A stretch of DNA of 64,000 bases from Pararhizobium polonicum (GCF_001687365.1 NZ_LGLV01000006.1:310001-374000), one strand, 5' to 3'; shown: positions 18,005 through 27,932, numbered from the stretch's first letter. The notes: generated by a model from the sequence alone, not told the origin. Translations and numbers: made by a program.

Positions 18005-18760
18005 CTAGCGCAATACCAGCCGCAGCGCCTTTCTCATCTCCATCAACAACGACAGATACCGCGTCGCCATTTCGGCGGCCGGGACATGCGCGGCGGGTGC
18101 TCCGATATTGATGGCCGCGACGACGCGGCCACGATCGTTTTCGACCGGTACGGCGATCGAGCAAAGGCCCAGTTCCAGTTCCTGATCGATGATGGCATAG
18201 CCGCCGGCGCGGATGTGTCGTAGCTCTTCCATGAGAATGTCCGGGTCGGTCTTGGTCAGCGGTGTGTTGGCCTTGAGGTCCGACCGGTCCAGAATGTCGC
18301 GGGCGTCTCTTTCCGGCAGAGAGGCAAGCAGAACGCGCCCCATCGAGGCGCAATAGGCTGGCAGGCGCGATCCCGGCGAAAGATTGATCGACATGACGCG
18401 TTTTTGCGCGGCCCGGGCGATGTAAACGACCTCCGTGCCATCCAGCACCGACGCCGAAGCGCTTTGCCCAGCCTTTTCAGAGAGCTGATCGAGATAGGGC
18501 TGGATCAGAAGCGGCAGCGGCGTGGCCGAAAGATAGGCATGCCCGAGCCGCAGGACTTTCGGCGTCAGGGCGAAAAACTTGCCGTCATAATCTGCATAAC
18601 CGAGTTCGGCGAGTGTCAGCAGACAGCGCCGCACCGTCGCGCGATCCAGTTCCGTCAGCTTTGCCGCCTCGGCGATGGTGAGCTTCGGCCGGGTTTCCCC
18701 GAAGGCCTCGATGACCTTGAGCCCGCGCGCAAAGCCGCTGACGAAATCCGTTTCCCGCAT
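18005..18760 (-). CDS. IclR family regulator, PcaR/PobR-like
   Basis: A 251-residue protein from ATG 18760 with GAGGGAAC upstream. The N-terminal winged helix spans residues about 8-65 (LTIAEAAKLTELDRATVRRC) and the C-terminal IclR effector domain about 75-250. The sequence type, including FVSGFARGLKVIEAFGE, is that of PcaR/PcaU/PobR regulators of protocatechuate and beta-ketoadipate degradation. It is divergent from the pcaIJF genes, which it most likely activates in response to beta-ketoadipate or a related acid. Confidence 0.88.
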   Translation of the reverse strand: MRETDFVSGFARGLKVIEAFGETRPKLTIAEAAKLTELDRATVRRCLLTLAELGYADYDGKFFALTPKVLRLGHAYLSATPLPLLIQPYLDQLSEKAGQSASASVLDGTEVVYIARAAQKRVMSINLSPGSRLPAYCASMGRVLLASLPERDARDILDRSDLKANTPLTKTDPDILMEELRHIRAGGYAIIDQELELGLCSIAVPVENDRGRVVAAINIGAPAAHVPAAEMATRYLSLLMEMRKALRLVLR

Positions 18761-18809
18761 GACCGTTCCCTCAATGTCGCGGTAGAATATGTGCTGTATA
18801 CGAACAAAT

Positions 18810-18835
18810 GTCAAATAACGCACGAAATATTTGAC
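18810..18835. promoter_or_regulatory. Dyad in the IclR/pcaI divergent promoter
   Basis: GTCAAATA at 18810-18817 and its exact reverse complement TATTTGAC at 18828-18835 flank a 10-nt spacer, between the divergent IclR and pcaI genes. It is a candidate IclR operator overlapping the promoters. Binding is inferred from position and symmetry. Confidence 0.45.
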
Positions 18836-18900
18836 GGCCCGCAGATTTGGGCGCTTATTTGCGCCAACCCGGATCAACGATACTTCAGGAGGAGAATGCC

Positions 18901-19749
18901 TTGGCGCGATTGACTTCGCTGGCGGAAGCCATTTCCGAAAACGTCAACGACGGCGATACCGTCGCCATGGAGGGGTTCACCCATCTGATCCCTTATGCAG
19001 CGGGTCACGAGGTGATCCGGCAGGGCAAGAAGGATCTGTTCCTGATCCGCATGACCCCGGATATCCTCTACGATCAGCTGATCGGCGTCGGCGCGGCGCG
19101 GGGCATGAAATTCTCCTGGGGCGGCAATCCGGGCGTCGGCTCGCTGCACCGGTTTCGCGATGCGGTCGAAAATCAGTGGCCGCGGCCGCTGGAGATCGAG
19201 GAACATTCTCACGCCGCCATGGCCAATGCCTATGAGGCGGGAGCGGCCAATCTGCCTTTCGCCATGCTGCGCGGCTATATCGGTGCCGACCTGCCGAAGG
19301 TGAACCCCAATATCAGACGGGTGACTTGCCCCTTCACCGGCGAGATACTCGCCGCCGTCCCTGCTATCCGGCCGGATGTGACGATCATTCATGCGCTGCG
19401 GGCAGACCGCAAGGGCAATGTGCTGCTGGAAGGGATCGTTGGCGTACAGAAGGAGGCGGTGCTTGGCGCCAGGCGTTCGATCGTTACGGTCGAGGAAATC
19501 GTCGATGAGTTGGACCCGCCTTCGCCCAATTCCGTCGTGCTGCCGTCATGGGCCGTCACGGCTGTTGTCGAAGTTCCCGGCGGTGCTTTCCCGTCCTATG
19601 CGCAAGGCTACTATCCGCGCTCCAATGCCTTCTACATCGCCTGGGACGAGATCGCCCGCGACCGGGATACGTTCCAGGCGTGGATCGAGGAAAACATCAT
19701 GAAGGCCAGGCCGGAAGATTTCGCGAAGCACGCGAAGAAGGCTGCGTGA
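18901..19749 (+). CDS. pcaI: 3-oxoadipate CoA-transferase subunit A (CatI/PcaI type)
   Basis: A 282-residue family I CoA-transferase alpha subunit. The start is a TTG at 18901, because a full AGGAGGAG lies 6 nt upstream and no in-frame ATG is well placed. Sequence landmarks are VAMEGFTHLIPYAAGHEVIR, SWGGNPGVGSLHRFRDAV and the SWAVTAVVEVPGGAFPSYAQ block, which match the 282-residue CatI type rather than the shorter SCOT-like PcaI. With PcaJ it moves CoA from succinyl-CoA to 3-oxoadipate. It is 10 bp from pcaJ in one operon. Confidence 0.9.
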   Translation: MARLTSLAEAISENVNDGDTVAMEGFTHLIPYAAGHEVIRQGKKDLFLIRMTPDILYDQLIGVGAARGMKFSWGGNPGVGSLHRFRDAVENQWPRPLEIEEHSHAAMANAYEAGAANLPFAMLRGYIGADLPKVNPNIRRVTCPFTGEILAAVPAIRPDVTIIHALRADRKGNVLLEGIVGVQKEAVLGARRSIVTVEEIVDELDPPSPNSVVLPSWAVTAVVEVPGGAFPSYAQGYYPRSNAFYIAWDEIARDRDTFQAWIEENIMKARPEDFAKHAKKAA

Positions 19750-19759
19750 GGAGATATAG

Positions 19760-20542
19760 ATGAGCGATTTCACCCCAACCGAAATGATGACCATCGCCGC
19801 TGCCCGTGCGCTCACCAACGACGACGTCTGCTTCGTCGGCATCGGTGCGCCGTCTGCCGCCTGCAATGTCGCCCGTCTGACCCACGCGCCCGATATTACC
19901 CTGATCTATGAAAGCGGTACGGTCGGCACCAAGCCGGAACTGCTGCCTCTGTCGATCGGCGATGGCGAGCTGTGTGATACGGCACTGTTTACCGTTTCGG
20001 TGCCGGAGATGTTCCGCTACTGGCTGCAGGGCGGCCGCATCACCACCGGGTTCCTCGGCGGGGCGCAAATCGACAGGTTTGCCAATCTGAACACCACCGT
20101 GGTCGGCCCCTATGACCATCCGAAAGTCCGTCTGCCCGGCGGCGGGGGCGCACCGGAAATTGCCAGCAATTGCGGCCAGATCTTCATCACCATGGCGCTC
20201 TCGAAGCGCGGCTTCGTCGACAAGCTCAACTTCATCACCTCCATGGGGCACGGCGAAGGTGGCAATCACCGTGAACGGCTCGGTATGAAGACCAAGGGTC
20301 CGACCCGTGTCATCACCGATCTCTGCATTCTCGAGCCGCATCCCGTGACCAGGGAACTCACCGTCGTCTCGATCCACCAGGGCGTGACACGTGAGCAGAT
20401 CAGCGACAATTGCGGTTGGCCGATCCAGTTCGCCGATACCGTAATCGATACGCCAGTGCCGACCGAGACCGAGTTGAAGACCTTGCGTGACATCAATGCC
20501 CGCACGAAAAAGGCGCATCAAGCCGGCAGGGAGGCTGCGTGA
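19760..20542 (+). CDS. pcaJ: 3-oxoadipate CoA-transferase subunit B (CatJ/PcaJ type)
   Basis: A 260-residue beta subunit of the CatI/CatJ CoA-transferase. The catalytic glutamate region reads LIYESGTVG; further landmarks are LLPLSIGDGELCDTA, GFLGGAQIDRFANLNTTVVG and the VRLPGGGGAPEIASNC loop. An AGGAGATATAG ribosome binding site precedes ATG 19760. Its last base overlaps the pcaF start, indicating translational coupling. It works only as a complex with PcaI. Confidence 0.92.
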   Translation: MSDFTPTEMMTIAAARALTNDDVCFVGIGAPSAACNVARLTHAPDITLIYESGTVGTKPELLPLSIGDGELCDTALFTVSVPEMFRYWLQGGRITTGFLGGAQIDRFANLNTTVVGPYDHPKVRLPGGGGAPEIASNCGQIFITMALSKRGFVDKLNFITSMGHGEGGNHRERLGMKTKGPTRVITDLCILEPHPVTRELTVVSIHQGVTREQISDNCGWPIQFADTVIDTPVPTETELKTLRDINARTKKAHQAGREAA

Positions 20543-21747
20543 TGACGGAGGCCTATATCTGCGACTACATCCGCACGCCGATCGGCCGGTTCGGCGGCGC
20601 ATTGTCTTCCGTCCGTGCCGATGATCTGGGGGCGATCCCGCTGAGGGCGCTGATGGAGCGCAATGCCGCCGTGGATTGGCAGGCCGTCGATGACGTCATC
20701 TTCGGTTGTGCCAACCAGGCAGGCGAGGACAATCGCAATGTCGCCCGCATGTCGCTGCTGCTGGCGGGCCTGCCGCTGGACGTTTCGGGAACGACGATCA
20801 ACCGGCTCTGCGGCTCCGGCATGGATGCTGTGATCACCGCTGCCCGCGCCATCCGTGCCGGTGACGCGGAGCTGATGGTGGCCGGCGGCGTCGAAAGCAT
20901 GTCGCGTGCGCCCTTCGTGCTGCCGAAAGCGGAAAGCGCCTTTTCCCGCAGCGCCGAAATCCATGACACGACGATCGGTTGGCGCTTTGTCAATCCGCTG
21001 ATGAAGAAGCAGTACGGCGTCGATTCCATGCCGGAAACCGGCGAGAACGTCGCCGAAGACTATCAGGTGAGTCGTCAGGATCAGGACGCCTTTGCCGTTC
21101 GCTCACAGAACAAGGCCGCCGCTGCGCAGGAAAACGGACGGCTGGCGCGGGAGATGACGCCCGTCACCATCCCGCAGCGCAAGGGAGAACCGGTCGTGGT
21201 CGACAGGGATGAGCATCCACGCGCGACGACAATCGAGACACTCGCAAAGCTTGGAACGCCCTTCAAGAAGGACGGTGGCACGGTCACGGCCGGCAACGCT
21301 TCCGGCGTCAACGATGGTGCTGCGGCGTTGATCATCGCCTCGGAAGCCGCCGCAAGGAAACATGGCCTGACGCCGATCGCCCGCATCATGGGCGGTGCTG
21401 CTGCCGGTGTGCCACCCCGGATCATGGGCATCGGCCCCGTCCCCGCCTCGCGGAAACTGATGGCACGGCTTGGGCTGCAGGCGAAGGATTTCGATACCAT
21501 CGAGCTCAACGAAGCCTTCGCCAGCCAGGGTCTGGCGGTTCTGCGCGAGCTCGGCATCGCCGACGACGATCCGCGTGTCAACCGCAATGGCGGCGCCATA
21601 GCCCTTGGTCATCCGCTCGGTATGTCCGGTGCCCGGATCACCGGCACGGCGGCGCTGGAACTCAAGCTGAATGGTGGCCGCTATTCGCTGTCGACCATGT
21701 GCATCGGGGTAGGGCAGGGTATCGCCATTGCCCTGGAGCGTGTCTGA
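20542..21747 (+). CDS. pcaF: 3-oxoadipyl-CoA thiolase
   Basis: A 401-residue thiolase. The acylated cysteine is in NRLCGSGMDAV (about residue 90); the second active-site motifs are NEAFASQGLAVLRELG and GGAIALGHPLGMSGARI, and the last catalytic cysteine is in the C-terminal STMCIGVGQGIAIALERV. It cleaves 3-oxoadipyl-CoA to succinyl-CoA and acetyl-CoA, the final step of the beta-ketoadipate pathway. I use ATG 20542, which shares one base with the pcaJ stop; a GTG three bases earlier is also in frame. Confidence 0.93.
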   Translation: MTEAYICDYIRTPIGRFGGALSSVRADDLGAIPLRALMERNAAVDWQAVDDVIFGCANQAGEDNRNVARMSLLLAGLPLDVSGTTINRLCGSGMDAVITAARAIRAGDAELMVAGGVESMSRAPFVLPKAESAFSRSAEIHDTTIGWRFVNPLMKKQYGVDSMPETGENVAEDYQVSRQDQDAFAVRSQNKAAAAQENGRLAREMTPVTIPQRKGEPVVVDRDEHPRATTIETLAKLGTPFKKDGGTVTAGNASGVNDGAAALIIASEAAARKHGLTPIARIMGGAAAGVPPRIMGIGPVPASRKLMARLGLQAKDFDTIELNEAFASQGLAVLRELGIADDDPRVNRNGGAIALGHPLGMSGARITGTAALELKLNGGRYSLSTMCIGVGQGIAIALERV

Positions 21748-21836
21748 GCCAACGCCGGCGGTCGTGCAAAGCCGCTACCGTGCGGTTCGTGTCCCTGGGG
21801 CTCATGCCCTGCCTCATTCCGGCGAGGTAGGGCCGC

Positions 21837-21875
21837 AAAAAAAGGCGCGGTGGCAGCAAGTTGCCGCCACCGCGC
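21837..21875 (-). terminator. Intrinsic terminator of the inositol/sugar ABC operon
   Basis: On the minus strand a GC-rich stem (GCGCGGTGGC at 21845-21854 with its complement at 21866-21875, extended by 2 bp beyond a single mismatch) is followed by seven T (A-run at 21837-21843 on the plus strand). It lies 88 bp past the permease stop and probably serves that operon. Confidence 0.85.
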
Positions 21876-21962
21876 TCCTTGGAGCAAGACCGCATCGTCT
21901 TGCACCGGCCTCGATCGCGCCACCTGAGGAGGCGCAGGCGACGTGATCGGGGAAATCGTCTA

Positions 21963-22982
21963 TTAGACGGTTTTGCGCTTCTTCTGGCGATACACATCAA
22001 CCACAACGGCGGCGATGATGATCAAGCCCTTCACGATCTCTTGGTAATAGGCATCCACCCGCAGGAACGTAAATCCGGAGGTCATGACGCCGAGGATCAC
22101 GGTTCCGATCACTGTGCCGGTGATTCGGCCGACGCCGCCGGTCAGCGAAGTGCCGCCGATGACTGCCGCCGCGATCGCATCCAGTTCGTACATGACACCC
22201 ATGCCGGCCTGTGCCGTCTGGGCGCGGGCTGCCGTCACCACGCCTGCGAGGCCCGCCAGCATGCCGGCGATGGCATAGACCTTGATCAGGTGCGCCTCGA
22301 CATTGATGCCGGAGACGCGCGCTGCCTGGACGTTGGCGCCAATCGCATAGGTGAACTTGCCATAGCGCGTATAGCGCAGGGCGATGTGGAAGATGAAGGC
22401 GACGGTGAGGAAGACGACAACCGGCCAGATGCCTGTGCCGATGAAATTGAACTGGTCTGAAAGGCCCGAAACCGGCTGCCCCTTGGTGTACCACTTCGAC
22501 AATCCGCGCGCAGAGACCATCATGCCGAGCGTCGCGATGAAGGGGGGTATCTTGGTCTTCGCGATCAGCCACCCGTTGATAAAGCCGGCGAGCAGGCCCA
22601 CGCAGAGCCCAAGCCCGATGGGTACGATGGCAGGCAGGTCGGTGAGCGAGGGATAAAGCGCGCGCGGCCAGGTCGATGCCTGTGCCACACTGGCGGCGAT
22701 CATCGCCGTCACGCCCACGACCGAGCCGGACGAAAGATCGATGCCGCCGGTGATGATCACCTGCGTCACGCCGACGGAGATGATGCCGATCACGGCCACC
22801 TGCAGGATCATGATTGTCAGGCGCTGCGTGTTCATCAGGAAGCTCTGGCCGATAAAAATCCAGCCAAGCACCTCATAGACCAGCGCAATGCCGACCAGCA
22901 CCACGAAAATATTGAATTCCGGCGGGATGCGCCGCTTGCTTGCCGTCGGCGTGATGCCCGTGACCGCTACTTCGGTGTTCAT
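21963..22982 (-). CDS. Ribose/inositol-type ABC transporter permease
   Basis: A 339-residue permease of the RbsC/MglC class with 8-10 membrane segments. The family block ITGGIDLSSGSVVG is at about residues 79-92, and the EAA-like region reads YAIGANVQAARVSGINVEA. The C-terminal half (AGMGVMYELDAIAAAVIGGT, then SGFTFLRVDAYYQEIVKG) resembles rhizobial myo-inositol permease IatP, so a cyclitol or related sugar is the best guess for the cargo. It is the last gene of a binding protein - ATPase - permease operon and is followed by a clear terminator. Confidence 0.9.
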   Translation of the reverse strand: MNTEVAVTGITPTASKRRIPPEFNIFVVLVGIALVYEVLGWIFIGQSFLMNTQRLTIMILQVAVIGIISVGVTQVIITGGIDLSSGSVVGVTAMIAASVAQASTWPRALYPSLTDLPAIVPIGLGLCVGLLAGFINGWLIAKTKIPPFIATLGMMVSARGLSKWYTKGQPVSGLSDQFNFIGTGIWPVVVFLTVAFIFHIALRYTRYGKFTYAIGANVQAARVSGINVEAHLIKVYAIAGMLAGLAGVVTAARAQTAQAGMGVMYELDAIAAAVIGGTSLTGGVGRITGTVIGTVILGVMTSGFTFLRVDAYYQEIVKGLIIIAAVVVDVYRQKKRKTV

Positions 22983-23021
22983 TGTCGTATCCTCCCTGAT
23001 GGTATTTCTAAAAGCGCGCCA

Positions 23022-24560
23022 TCACTGCGCTGCAAGTTCCATGACCTTGACCTGGGTGGCTTCCGCCCGGTCCAGGAAACCCGTGACACGGCCTTCGTGC
23101 ATGACCATGACGCGGTCGCTCATGCCGAGAACCTCCGGCATCTCCGATGAGATCATGATGACGGCGACACCGTCTCGGGCAAGCTCCGACACCAGCCTGT
23201 GAATCTCGGCCTTGGCGCCGACATCGATGCCGCGCGTCGGCTCGTCGAGGATGAGAATGCGTGGGTTGGTCAGTAGCCAGCGTCCGATCAGCGCCTTCTG
23301 CTGGTTGCCGCCGGACAGGTTCTCGATCCGCTCCTGCAGGTTCGGGGTTTTCACCCGCAGTTTGCGGGCCATCTCCTCGCATTGTGCGGAGATACCCTTC
23401 TGATCGACGAAGCCCATGGTGACGAACTTGTCCTGAAGTACGGCGATCTGCATGTTTTCCAGCACGTCGAGGATCAGCAGGCAGCCGGTATCCTTGCGGT
23501 CCTCGGTGAGGAAGGCCATGCGATTGCGGATGGCTTCCGTCGGCGAGCCGATCTTGACCGGTTTGCCGTTGATCTCGATAGAACCGGAGCTTGCAGGCGT
23601 GACACCGAACAGGGTTTCGGCGACATTCGAACGACCGGAGCCGACAAGGCCGGCGACTCCGAGAATTTCGCCAGCGCGCACCTCGAACGAAACGTCGCGA
23701 AAAACATCGGTGAGACAAAGCCCCTTCACCGACAACACGATGTCGCCGATCGGCACGTCCTCTTTCGGGAACATCTGGGTGATCTCGCGGCCGACCATCA
23801 TCTTGATGATGTCATCGCGGGTCACGTCGGTGGACGCATGCGTGCCGATATACTTGCCGTCGCGAAACACCGAGAATTCGTCGGCGATCTCGAACAGCTC
23901 GTTCATCTTGTGGGTGATGTAGACGATGCCGATGCCCTGGCTGCGCAGGTCGCGGATGATGGTGAAGAGATGAGCGACCTCGCGCTCGGTCAGAGCCGAT
24001 GTCGGCTCGTCCATGATCAGCACGTCGGATTCGTAGGAGACCGCCTTGGCGATCTCGACCATCTGCCGGTTGGCGATCGACAGGTCGCGCACCTCGGCCT
24101 GCGGATCCAGCGCGATATTCAGCCGGTTGAACAGATCGGCGGTCTTGCGGTTCATCTCGCGATGATCGACGAAGCCAAGCCGGGTTAGCGGTTCGCGGCG
24201 GATCCAGATGTTTTCGGCGACCGTCATGAAGGGCATCAGGTTGAGCTCCTGATGGATCATCGCGATACCGTTTTCGAGCGCGTCCAGCGGCGATTTCAAT
24301 TGGATATCGACGCCCTTGAACTTCACTTCGCCCTTGTCGGGCGTGTAGATACCGGCCAGAATCTTCATCAGCGTCGATTTGCCGGCGCCGTTTTCGCCCA
24401 TCAGCGCATGCACCGTGCCGCGCTTCAGGCGAAACGACACATCGTCGAGGGCCACGACGCCCGGAAACTCCTTGCGCACCCCTTCGACGGAAAGAAGATA
24501 CTCGGCATTGGGTACTGCGCCACTGGCGCGTACGGCTGCCATTGTTGTCGGACTGACCAT
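23022..24560 (-). CDS. Ribose/inositol-type ABC transporter ATP-binding protein (two nucleotide-binding domains)
   Basis: A 512-residue RbsA-class ATPase. Domain 1 has Walker [10 protein letters not shown], the signature-type region [16 protein letters not shown] and Walker [12 protein letters not shown]. Domain 2 has the relaxed glycine loop GLVGSGRSN, the signature [10 protein letters not shown] and Walker [16 protein letters not shown] 24560 was chosen because GGGAGG lies 9 nt upstream; longer in-frame starts reach into the gap after the binding-protein gene. It powers the permease 39 bp downstream. Confidence 0.92.
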   Translation of the reverse strand: MVSPTTMAAVRASGAVPNAEYLLSVEGVRKEFPGVVALDDVSFRLKRGTVHALMGENGAGKSTLMKILAGIYTPDKGEVKFKGVDIQLKSPLDALENGIAMIHQELNLMPFMTVAENIWIRREPLTRLGFVDHREMNRKTADLFNRLNIALDPQAEVRDLSIANRQMVEIAKAVSYESDVLIMDEPTSALTEREVAHLFTIIRDLRSQGIGIVYITHKMNELFEIADEFSVFRDGKYIGTHASTDVTRDDIIKMMVGREITQMFPKEDVPIGDIVLSVKGLCLTDVFRDVSFEVRAGEILGVAGLVGSGRSNVAETLFGVTPASSGSIEINGKPVKIGSPTEAIRNRMAFLTEDRKDTGCLLILDVLENMQIAVLQDKFVTMGFVDQKGISAQCEEMARKLRVKTPNLQERIENLSGGNQQKALIGRWLLTNPRILILDEPTRGIDVGAKAEIHRLVSELARDGVAVIMISSEMPEVLGMSDRVMVMHEGRVTGFLDRAEATQVKVMELAAQ

Positions 24561-24704
24561 GTTTTGATGCCTCCCTGTCGCCTGATCGGCAGGAGCCTGT
24601 GCCTGTGCACTCCAGCTCCTCATGGTTTCGGGCAACGCTGCTGGCCGCCGCACAAACCGGGTCGTCCGGAGCGCGGACAATGCCGCGCTCCGGTGTCTAT
24701 TGGC

Positions 24705-25634
24705 TCAGTTCTTGGCCTGGTAGTCCTTGAGGTTTGCCGGAGTGACGAGCTCGAAGGGAATGTAGACCTTCTTGTCGACGGCTTCCCCCTTGGCAAGTTT
24801 CAGGGCCGCATCCAGCGAACCCTTGCCCTGACCGGCGGCATTCTGGAACACCGTGACGTCGAGGTCGCCAGCGGCCATGGCAGCCAGAGCGTCCTGCGTT
24901 GCATCGATGCCGCCGATGACAACCTTGTCCATCGGCTTACCGGCAGCTTTGAGCGCCTGGATCGCACCGATCGCCATTTCGTCATTGTTGGCGATAACGG
25001 CGTCGAATTCCGTTCCAGCGGACAGCCAGTTGGTCACGAGGTCGGCGCCCTGGGTGCGCGACCAGTTGGCCGTCTGCTCCTCGACGATGGTGATACCCTT
25101 GCAGGCATCGGTCGCCAGCACGTCATGAATGTCCTTGGTACGCATGCGGGCAGCCTGGTTGGAAAGCTCGCCCATCATGACGACGGCCTTGCCCTTGCCG
25201 CCGAGCAGATTGCAGATTTCCTGGGTTTGCAACGTGCCGGATTCCAGCTCGTTGGATGCAACGAAAGCCTGCTTTTCCGGAAGCGTATCGACGTTGACGG
25301 GCTCGCGGTTGACGTAGACCAGAGCAATGCCCGCATCGGCCGCGATCTTCGACATGGCGGCGGTCGCATCGGTATCGACCGGGTTGACGATGATGGCATC
25401 GACGCCGGCAGCGATGAAGTTTTGGATCTGGCTCTGCTGCTTGGCAACGTCGTTCTGTGCGTCTTCGACCTGCAGCGTCACGCCGTCGAGTGTCTTGGCA
25501 TAGTCCTGCATGCCGTTGCGCAGAACCGTCAGGAAGTTGTCGTCGAACAGCGCCATCGAAACGCCGACCGTTTCGGCATGCGCCGCCGTCGACATCATGA
25601 CAGCCAAGGCTGCGCCCATGATCATTTTCTTCAT
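24705..25634 (-). CDS. Sugar/cyclitol ABC transporter periplasmic binding protein (MocB/IbpA-like)
   Basis: A 309-residue type I periplasmic binding protein starting at ATG 25634 after GGAGGAAATACC. Residues 1-20 form a signal peptide (MKKMIMGAALAVMMSTAAHA, cleavage after AHA). The mature part follows the ribose-binding fold: GVSMALFDDNFLTVLRNGMQ, DAIIVNPVDTDAT, VIANNDEMAIGAIQAL and GGIDATQDALAAMAAG. It belongs to the group that contains rhizobial inositol-binding IbpA and rhizopine-binding MocB. A separate 241-bp upstream gap suggests its own promoter. Confidence 0.9.
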   Translation of the reverse strand: MKKMIMGAALAVMMSTAAHAETVGVSMALFDDNFLTVLRNGMQDYAKTLDGVTLQVEDAQNDVAKQQSQIQNFIAAGVDAIIVNPVDTDATAAMSKIAADAGIALVYVNREPVNVDTLPEKQAFVASNELESGTLQTQEICNLLGGKGKAVVMMGELSNQAARMRTKDIHDVLATDACKGITIVEEQTANWSRTQGADLVTNWLSAGTEFDAVIANNDEMAIGAIQALKAAGKPMDKVVIGGIDATQDALAAMAAGDLDVTVFQNAAGQGKGSLDAALKLAKGEAVDKKVYIPFELVTPANLKDYQAKN

Positions 25635-25787
25635 AAGGTATTTCCTCCACAAAACGGTGTCCGGCGACCACCCTCCACAAGCCGGAGGCATCCCGTTGCC
25701 CGGTGATGCCCATTTCCCGTAAGCCTGCCTCTCCCAAGGCAGGGTCTGCTATAAAACAGAATAAACAAACCGATGATTTGTTAATAC

Positions 25788-25801
25788 GGAATATGTATTC
25801 C
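25788..25801. promoter_or_regulatory. Palindrome upstream of the binding-protein gene, possible LacI operator
   Basis: GGAATATGTATTCC has perfect 6-bp arms around a 2-bp centre, in the AT-rich promoter zone before the binding-protein start at 25634. The LacI gene at 26901-27932 is the likely source of a repressor. Assignment is by symmetry and context only. Confidence 0.4.
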
Positions 25802-25875
25802 ATTTCTTGTCTGCAAGGTCAAGTGCGTGCCAGCTCATATTCATGCGAAAATATGGAGCCGCACGCACCCGAGGT

Positions 25876-26688
25876 TCATACCCTGGCGGCAAGGAACTCC
25901 ATGCTTTCACGCACGGCCGTCCTGATGTCGCTGTGTTGATGGACCACCGGTGAAAAGGGTTCGAAGGAAAATGGCCCCGCATATCCGCTCGCCCGCAGCT
26001 TTTTTGCCTGGCCGGCATTGTCGAGCCTGTCATTCGCATCGACAAGCACGCGGTGCGGATCGCGCATGGTGCTGACAGTGATATTCGGATCGGTCACGCC
26101 GGATATATGCACCAGTCCTGTGAATTCAGGATGGAATTTTTCTTCTCCGGCTAGATGATGATGGAACGTGTCGTGCACGATTCTGAATGTGTTCTCACCG
26201 CCAACGGCCCGGATGCCTTCAACGGCCTCGGTCTTTGACCGCAACGAGCAGATCTCGAACCCGAGTGGCTCGACAAGGCCGATGACGCCGGCTTCGTCCA
26301 GCATCGGCTTCAGGGCGGTCAACGCCGCCAGCAGGTTTGCCTGCCGCTCGCCGTCTTTCCGGCCGCTACCGTCGTTGACTGGAACGAGAACGAGAGCCTT
26401 TGCGCCGCAGTTCTGTGCATAGGTGATGAGTTCCTGGGCTTCGCGGGCGCGATCGTCGTTCCATTCGTTAAATCGCTGCAGCGCATTGATCGAGATGATG
26501 GTTAGTCCATCTTTTTCCGCAAGCGTCTTTATCGTCTCCGCTGGCGTGCCATCGATAATGGCGTTTCCGGCAAGGTCGTTGCGGATTTCCACCGCGGAAA
26601 TGCCGAGCGATTTCACCAGGGTGAAGAACTCGTCCAGCGGCAGCGCCGGTGCGGTCATATGATTGAGGGCGAATGAAATTGTCGTCAT
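25876..26688 (-). CDS. Sugar phosphate isomerase/epimerase-like TIM barrel (MocC/IolE-like)
   Basis: A 270-residue AP-endonuclease-2-type TIM barrel, starting at ATG 26688 after GGAGGAACATCACCC. Metal ligands are visible along the barrel: E in LGFEICSLRS, the HDTFHHHLAG segment (Asp and His), H in LVHISGV and E near the end (FSFEPFSP). This family includes IolE (2-keto-inositol dehydratase), xylose isomerase-like proteins and MocC of rhizopine catabolism. Its place between a cyclitol-type transporter and mocDEF-like genes makes a MocC-like role on an inosose-type intermediate the best inference. The exact reaction is not proven by sequence. Confidence 0.8.
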   Translation of the reverse strand: MTTISFALNHMTAPALPLDEFFTLVKSLGISAVEIRNDLAGNAIIDGTPAETIKTLAEKDGLTIISINALQRFNEWNDDRAREAQELITYAQNCGAKALVLVPVNDGSGRKDGERQANLLAALTALKPMLDEAGVIGLVEPLGFEICSLRSKTEAVEGIRAVGGENTFRIVHDTFHHHLAGEEKFHPEFTGLVHISGVTDPNITVSTMRDPHRVLVDANDRLDNAGQAKKLRASGYAGPFSFEPFSPVVHQHSDIRTAVRESMEFLAARV

Positions 26689-26830
26689 GGGTGATGTTCC
26701 TCCTGCAACTGAAATCAAAGGGGGCGGACGTGGACTTCCACGCCGCGCCGGGCGCGCTTGTCTTGCCCCTTGGATCATGGAGGATCATCAGCTTATCGTT
26801 ATACAGTCAAAGAGGAACACGGCTCTTTCT

Positions 26831-26880
26831 CTTGCATTCCTGCAAGAATATAAAACTGAAATGATGGAATTAAATCATTT
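26831..26880. repeat. Inverted repeats in the LacI/MocC-like intergenic gap
   Basis: CTTGCA at 26831-26836 faces TGCAAG at 26841-26846, and AAATGAT at 26859-26865 faces ATCATTT at 26874-26880. They lie between the end of the LacI gene and the start of the MocC-like gene (both minus strand). They could be an operator for the MocC-like gene or a weak terminator for lacI; the sequence does not decide. Confidence 0.35.
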
Positions 26881-26900
26881 TTTGGACGGGCGCGCGCTGC

Positions 26901-27932
26901 TCAGATGTTTTCCGGCGTGAAAATGTCGAAAGGCAGAAATGTCTGTCCGGGGACACCCGCAATACCCCGATCGATGGCACCGACCATCAGGCCAACCAGC
27001 TCGCGGGCAACGTGCGCTGCGGGCGTTGCGACGGCCATGGTGACGAGATCCTCGGCAAGTGCCGCCCTCGATTCCGGTGTCAGCTCGTTGACGACCACGA
27101 GCAGTTTCCCGGCCATTTTTTCTTCCGCCAGCGCCGAGATGGCCCCCTCCATCCCGCCGCCGCAGACATAGAAACCGATCAGGTCCGGATGGCGTTGCAG
27201 GAGGTTGATCGTCGCTTCGTGGGTAATTTCCTCCGTATCGAGGTTGACCATCGTGTCGAGCACCTCGAAGTCCGGGGCGTTTTCGCGGAAATAGGAGCGG
27301 AAGCCGATTTCACGCAATTCATGGCCATGAAACCGGTGGCTTCCGATGAACGTCGCGACCTTTCCCGGTTTTTTCGCCGCTTTGGCGATCATCCATGCAG
27401 CGGTGCGCCCGACCGTGCGGTTGTTCAGGCCGACATACCCCTCGCGCACGCCGGCCGCGAAATCGGACAGAAGCGAAAAAACCGGAATTCCCTTCTCTTT
27501 CAGTTCTTCGACGGCCGCCGTGACTGCGGGGTAGTCGGGGCTAACCAGGGCAATGGCCTGGTTGCGCCCGGCGACTGCCTTTAGTTTTTCTACCAAGGCG
27601 GTCGGTGTTGCGCTCATGTTGAAGTCGATCTGCGGGATGATCCGAACGCCGGGTGCCGAAAGCGCCGCATTCTCGATTTCTCGGGCCATGGATTGATAGA
27701 AGGACTGGTTCGGTTTTTGCAGAATGAAGCCAAGCCGGTATTGCGGCAAATCTTCGAAAACCCTTTGCCGCAACAGGCTCACCGCGTGATAGCCGATGGA
27801 TTTGGCAGCATCATAGACCCTGCGCGCCGTTTCCTCGCGCACTTTATGGCGGCTGTTCAACACCCTGTCCACCGTGGCGACGCTGACGCCGGCGGCCTTG
27901 GCAAGATCGGCGATGGTCGGTCTTCCGGTCAT
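26901..27932 (-). CDS. LacI family transcriptional regulator
   Basis: A 343-residue protein starting at ATG 27932 with AGGAG just upstream. The N-terminal helix-turn-helix is canonical (TIADLAKAAGVSVATVDRVL), followed by a ribose-binding-protein-like effector domain to the C-terminus. Related proteins control inositol, rhizopine-like and sugar uptake genes. It is divergent from the mocD-like gene and upstream of the MocC-like gene and importer, so it most likely represses both arms of this cluster. The ligand is probably the imported compound or its first oxidation product (inference). Confidence 0.88.
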   Translation of the reverse strand: MTGRPTIADLAKAAGVSVATVDRVLNSRHKVREETARRVYDAAKSIGYHAVSLLRQRVFEDLPQYRLGFILQKPNQSFYQSMAREIENAALSAPGVRIIPQIDFNMSATPTALVEKLKAVAGRNQAIALVSPDYPAVTAAVEELKEKGIPVFSLLSDFAAGVREGYVGLNNRTVGRTAAWMIAKAAKKPGKVATFIGSHRFHGHELREIGFRSYFRENAPDFEVLDTMVNLDTEEITHEATINLLQRHPDLIGFYVCGGGMEGAISALAEEKMAGKLLVVVNELTPESRAALAEDLVTMAVATPAAHVARELVGLMVGAIDRGIAGVPGQTFLPFDIFTPENI